Part shown: in pieces, positions 62,149-64,000 of the stretch
Position numbering within the stretch: position 1 is the first letter of the stretch
Layout of the letters: each line of letters opens with the position of its first letter
Position numbers and translations under genes: made by a program
NCBI GenBank assembly: GCA_050953005.1
Contig: JBMNLV010000004.1
Coordinates: forward strand, 62,001 to 126,000
DNA from: UBA6115 sp050953005
GTDB taxonomy: Bacteria > Bacillota > Clostridia > Christensenellales > Aristaeellaceae
Length of the DNA stretch: 64,000 nucleotides
Direction: 5' to 3'
The notes under the pieces: model-generated
What the model was told of the DNA's origin: nothing
What the model saw: the letters and a program-made list of their open reading frames with translations, nothing else
The model's database searches: none

Positions 62149-63414
62149 ATGAAACGTACCCTGATGCTGTGTCTGGTGTGCCTGCTTGTTGTCGGCGCCC
62201 TCGCACTGCCCGCAGCTGCCCAAGCGACCGACTGTATCACTGTCCAGGTGATGTCCTGGTGGGACATCACCAAATCCACGCCACTGAAGGAGCTGAAGCG
62301 TGGATTTGAAGAGGCCAATCCGGACATTGAGCTTGATTTCCCCATGATTGGCAGCAAATATGCTGACAAAATCAGCACTGTTATCGCTGGAGGCGGCGAC
62401 AGCGTACCGGATGTGATCATGCTGGCAATGGATCTGGTACCCAAATTTGCCAAAGCCGGCGCCATTCAGCCCCTAGACTCATACCTCAGCGAAGACTATA
62501 AGAACAGCCTTTATCCCGTGGTGCTGGATGCCCTGACGGTGGATGGCTCTGTCTATGCTGCAGCCCGGGATGTCAGCCCCATGGCCATGTACTTGAATAA
62601 GCAACTGTTTGAGGAAGCAGGAATTGACATTCCCTCTCCAGACTGGACAGTTGAGGACTTCTTGGAAATCGCCAAAAGGCTCACCAAGACGGATGATCAG
62701 GGCGTGGCAACGCAGTGGGGCTATTACTTCCCCAAGTATCCTGATACAATCTATGACTGGATTATCGCTTTTGACGGCAGGTTGATTTCTGAGGACGGCA
62801 CCAAGGGCATGATAAGCTCTGAAGGCACCAAAAAAGGCCTTCAGTTCATGTATGATCTGATTTATACCCATAAGGTTTGTCCGACAGAAGCCCAGCACAG
62901 TCAGTTTGGCACCGGAAACTTTGTTGCTTTCCTGGCTAACAAGGTAGGAATGCAGATTGCAGCCCTGTCCCTTTCTTCCAGCCTCAATGCTGCAACACCG
63001 CCAATTGAGTATCTTGTGCTCCCCTTGCCAAGTGTTGAAGGCAAAAAGTTTACCCATGCATTCGTCAATACCTGGGCGATTCCCCGCGGCGCCAAAAACC
63101 CGGAGCTATCCTGGCGCGTCATAGAATACCTGTCCGGCACCGCAGGCCAGCAGATTGCCCTGGACTGGGGGATGGGCATGCCTGCAAGCAAGGATGTGGA
63201 CACCAGTGGCTTTGTCGCACAGCGCGCAGACAACCAAGTGTTTGTGGATATCCTTGCTTATGCGGTTCCTTTTGAGACCAACCTGTATGGCGCAGAGTTC
63301 AACAACGAGTTAAGAACACAACTTGAAGCTTTGTGGCTCAATGAAACGACAGTGGATGAGGTTGCTGCTTCCATTGACGCGGAGGCAGAGTTAATCCTGG
63401 CTGGTGACAAATAA
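62149..63414 (+). CDS. Extracellular sugar-binding protein (family 1)
   Basis: 421 residues. Signal peptide MKRTLMLCLVCLLVVGALAL, cleavage near AAA-QA. Cysteines inside the hydrophobic core are not lipobox-placed. Family signs: TVQVMSWWDITKSTPLKEL, DVIMLAMDLVPKFAKAGAI, PMAMYLNKQLFEEAGIDIP and GKTNFVAF-like residues. AAAGGAGG precedes the ATG. Last transport gene before a strong terminator. Confidence 0.85.
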   Translation: MKRTLMLCLVCLLVVGALALPAAAQATDCITVQVMSWWDITKSTPLKELKRGFEEANPDIELDFPMIGSKYADKISTVIAGGGDSVPDVIMLAMDLVPKFAKAGAIQPLDSYLSEDYKNSLYPVVLDALTVDGSVYAAARDVSPMAMYLNKQLFEEAGIDIPSPDWTVEDFLEIAKRLTKTDDQGVATQWGYYFPKYPDTIYDWIIAFDGRLISEDGTKGMISSEGTKKGLQFMYDLIYTHKVCPTEAQHSQFGTGNFVAFLANKVGMQIAALSLSSSLNAATPPIEYLVLPLPSVEGKKFTHAFVNTWAIPRGAKNPELSWRVIEYLSGTAGQQIALDWGMGMPASKDVDTSGFVAQRADNQVFVDILAYAVPFETNLYGAEFNNELRTQLEALWLNETTVDEVAASIDAEAELILAGDK

Positions 63415-63446
63415 ACCGGCGTCCCGGGCGGAAGGGACGCCGGTTG
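63415..63446 (+). terminator. Terminator of the 60247 operon
   Basis: ACCGGCGTCCC (63415-63425) and GGGACGCCGGT (63434-63444) form a perfect 11-bp stem followed by TGTT, directly after the stop codon. Confidence 0.85.
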
Positions 63447-63477
63447 TTCCTTCCGCCTGAACAAACTGGAGATCGAC

Positions 63478-64000
63478 ATGGTATATCTGAGCATGCTCAT
63501 GGCCCTGGAGGATGACCGCGTGTTTCGGGAAGCTTTGGACCTGCGCGGAACACAGCTCGGCGTTGAGTTTTTCTCCTTCAGGTACAGCAAAGAGGAAATG
63601 AAAAGCCTCAGGACGCGACTGCGGTCTTTGTCTGGGCATCCCATGAGTTTCCACGGGCCGTTGCATACAGCGGAGTTGAGTGAAAAGAAGGATTCGCGAC
63701 AACTGCTGGAGAGTTTCGAAGCCTACCGCCGTGCGCTGTCCCTGGCCCAAGAAGTCAGCGCGAAATATATGGTGGTGCACACTCATGAGTGTTTTGTACG
63801 CCCTGATGAAAAGCAGGAGCGCATGAAGCGCAGCGAGGAGAACATTTGGAACCTGGCGCAGCTTGCCCGGACATATGGCATCCGGTTGTCCATCGAGAAT
63901 GTTTCTCTTCCCAACAAAGGCGTCCCCCTATACAATGAAGAAGAATATATCGCCCTCATTCACCGCCTGCCCATGTGCACCGCGCTGATTGACCTTGGAC
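63478..64000 (+). CDS. Sugar-phosphate isomerase/epimerase-like TIM barrel (partial)
   Basis: At least 174 residues from the ATG at 63478 (GGAG 6 bases before), open to the window end. Features of AP-endonuclease-2/xylose isomerase-like barrels: LGVEFFSFRYSKEEMKSLRT, MSFHGPLHTAEL, YMVVHTHECFVRPDEK (metal-binding histidine) and IRLSIENVSLPNKG (metal-binding glutamate). Such proteins isomerise or epimerise sugars using metal ions. It follows the sugar uptake operon and probably processes the imported sugar. The C-terminus and exact reaction are outside view. Confidence 0.8.
   Translation, partial: MVYLSMLMALEDDRVFREALDLRGTQLGVEFFSFRYSKEEMKSLRTRLRSLSGHPMSFHGPLHTAELSEKKDSRQLLESFEAYRRALSLAQEVSAKYMVVHTHECFVRPDEKQERMKRSEENIWNLAQLARTYGIRLSIENVSLPNKGVPLYNEEEYIALIHRLPMCTALIDLG

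Noticed and set aside
1..64000. tRNA, rRNA and CRISPR arrays
   Set aside because: Looked for T-loop signatures and regularly spaced repeats; none convincing were seen by eye.

Overview
The window looks like a chromosome segment of an anaerobic, low-lipobox member of the Bacillota (class Clostridia, Christensenellales-like by gene content; this placement is an inference). The signs are strong AGGAGG ribosome sites, many TTG and GTG starts, DapL-type lysine/peptidoglycan precursor synthesis, LplB/YtcP-type sugar transporters, a CdaR-type regulator, and IS110, IS5/IS1182-like, IS66 and IS30 elements. No rRNA, tRNA or CRISPR array was seen.

Layout. (1) 1-1160, minus: the start of a phage-derived operon (small regulator, sigma-like factor, 61-aa protein, terminase large subunit) behind a near-consensus promoter with a LexA-type box. 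(2) 1485-7135: a DUF1861 beta-propeller gene divergent from a sugar ABC operon (two permeases, solute-binding protein) followed by a LacI regulator. (3) 7371-9967: a double-PII protein overlapping a DUF1538 membrane protein that carries a PII domain of its own. (4) 9986-14265: a GIY-YIG/DUF4357 gene broken by a stop codon, an ArsR-regulated ABC-2 exporter operon and a decayed MFS transporter. (5) 14389-32020: GC-rich core genes: DUF4342 protein, LysA-like decarboxylase, XRE regulator, argS, dapF, dapL, purA, three secreted proteins (two with SH3-like modules), and a sugar ABC operon bracketed by an 84-bp intergenic repeat.

(6) 32.3-60.2 kb is visibly more AT-rich, full of IS elements and broken genes (HIT, ribokinase, IS5/IS66 chimera, IS30, TIM-barrel fragment), and looks like an acquired island. 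It carries two transport/catabolism cassettes that face each other. The plus cassette (38685-43956) holds solute-binding protein, D-2-hydroxyacid dehydrogenase, LplB, YtcP and YhcH. The minus run (58511 down to 47985) holds LplB, YtcP, solute-binding protein, a GHL6-like hydrolase, a second D-2-hydroxyacid dehydrogenase, another solute-binding protein, LplB and YtcP. A CdaR-family regulator sits between them. Together they suggest uptake and breakdown of oligosaccharides that yield sugar acids or 2-hydroxyacids. (7) 60.2-64 kb: a further MalF/MalG/solute-binding operon with a clear promoter and inverted-repeat operator, followed by a sugar-phosphate isomerase-like gene cut by the window edge.

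Points for follow-up are a structured RNA candidate beside the IS110 recombinase (possible bridge RNA), the PII-DUF1538 pair, the absence of lipobox cysteines in all six solute-binding proteins, and the repeated pairing of LplB/YtcP transporters with a dehydrogenase.
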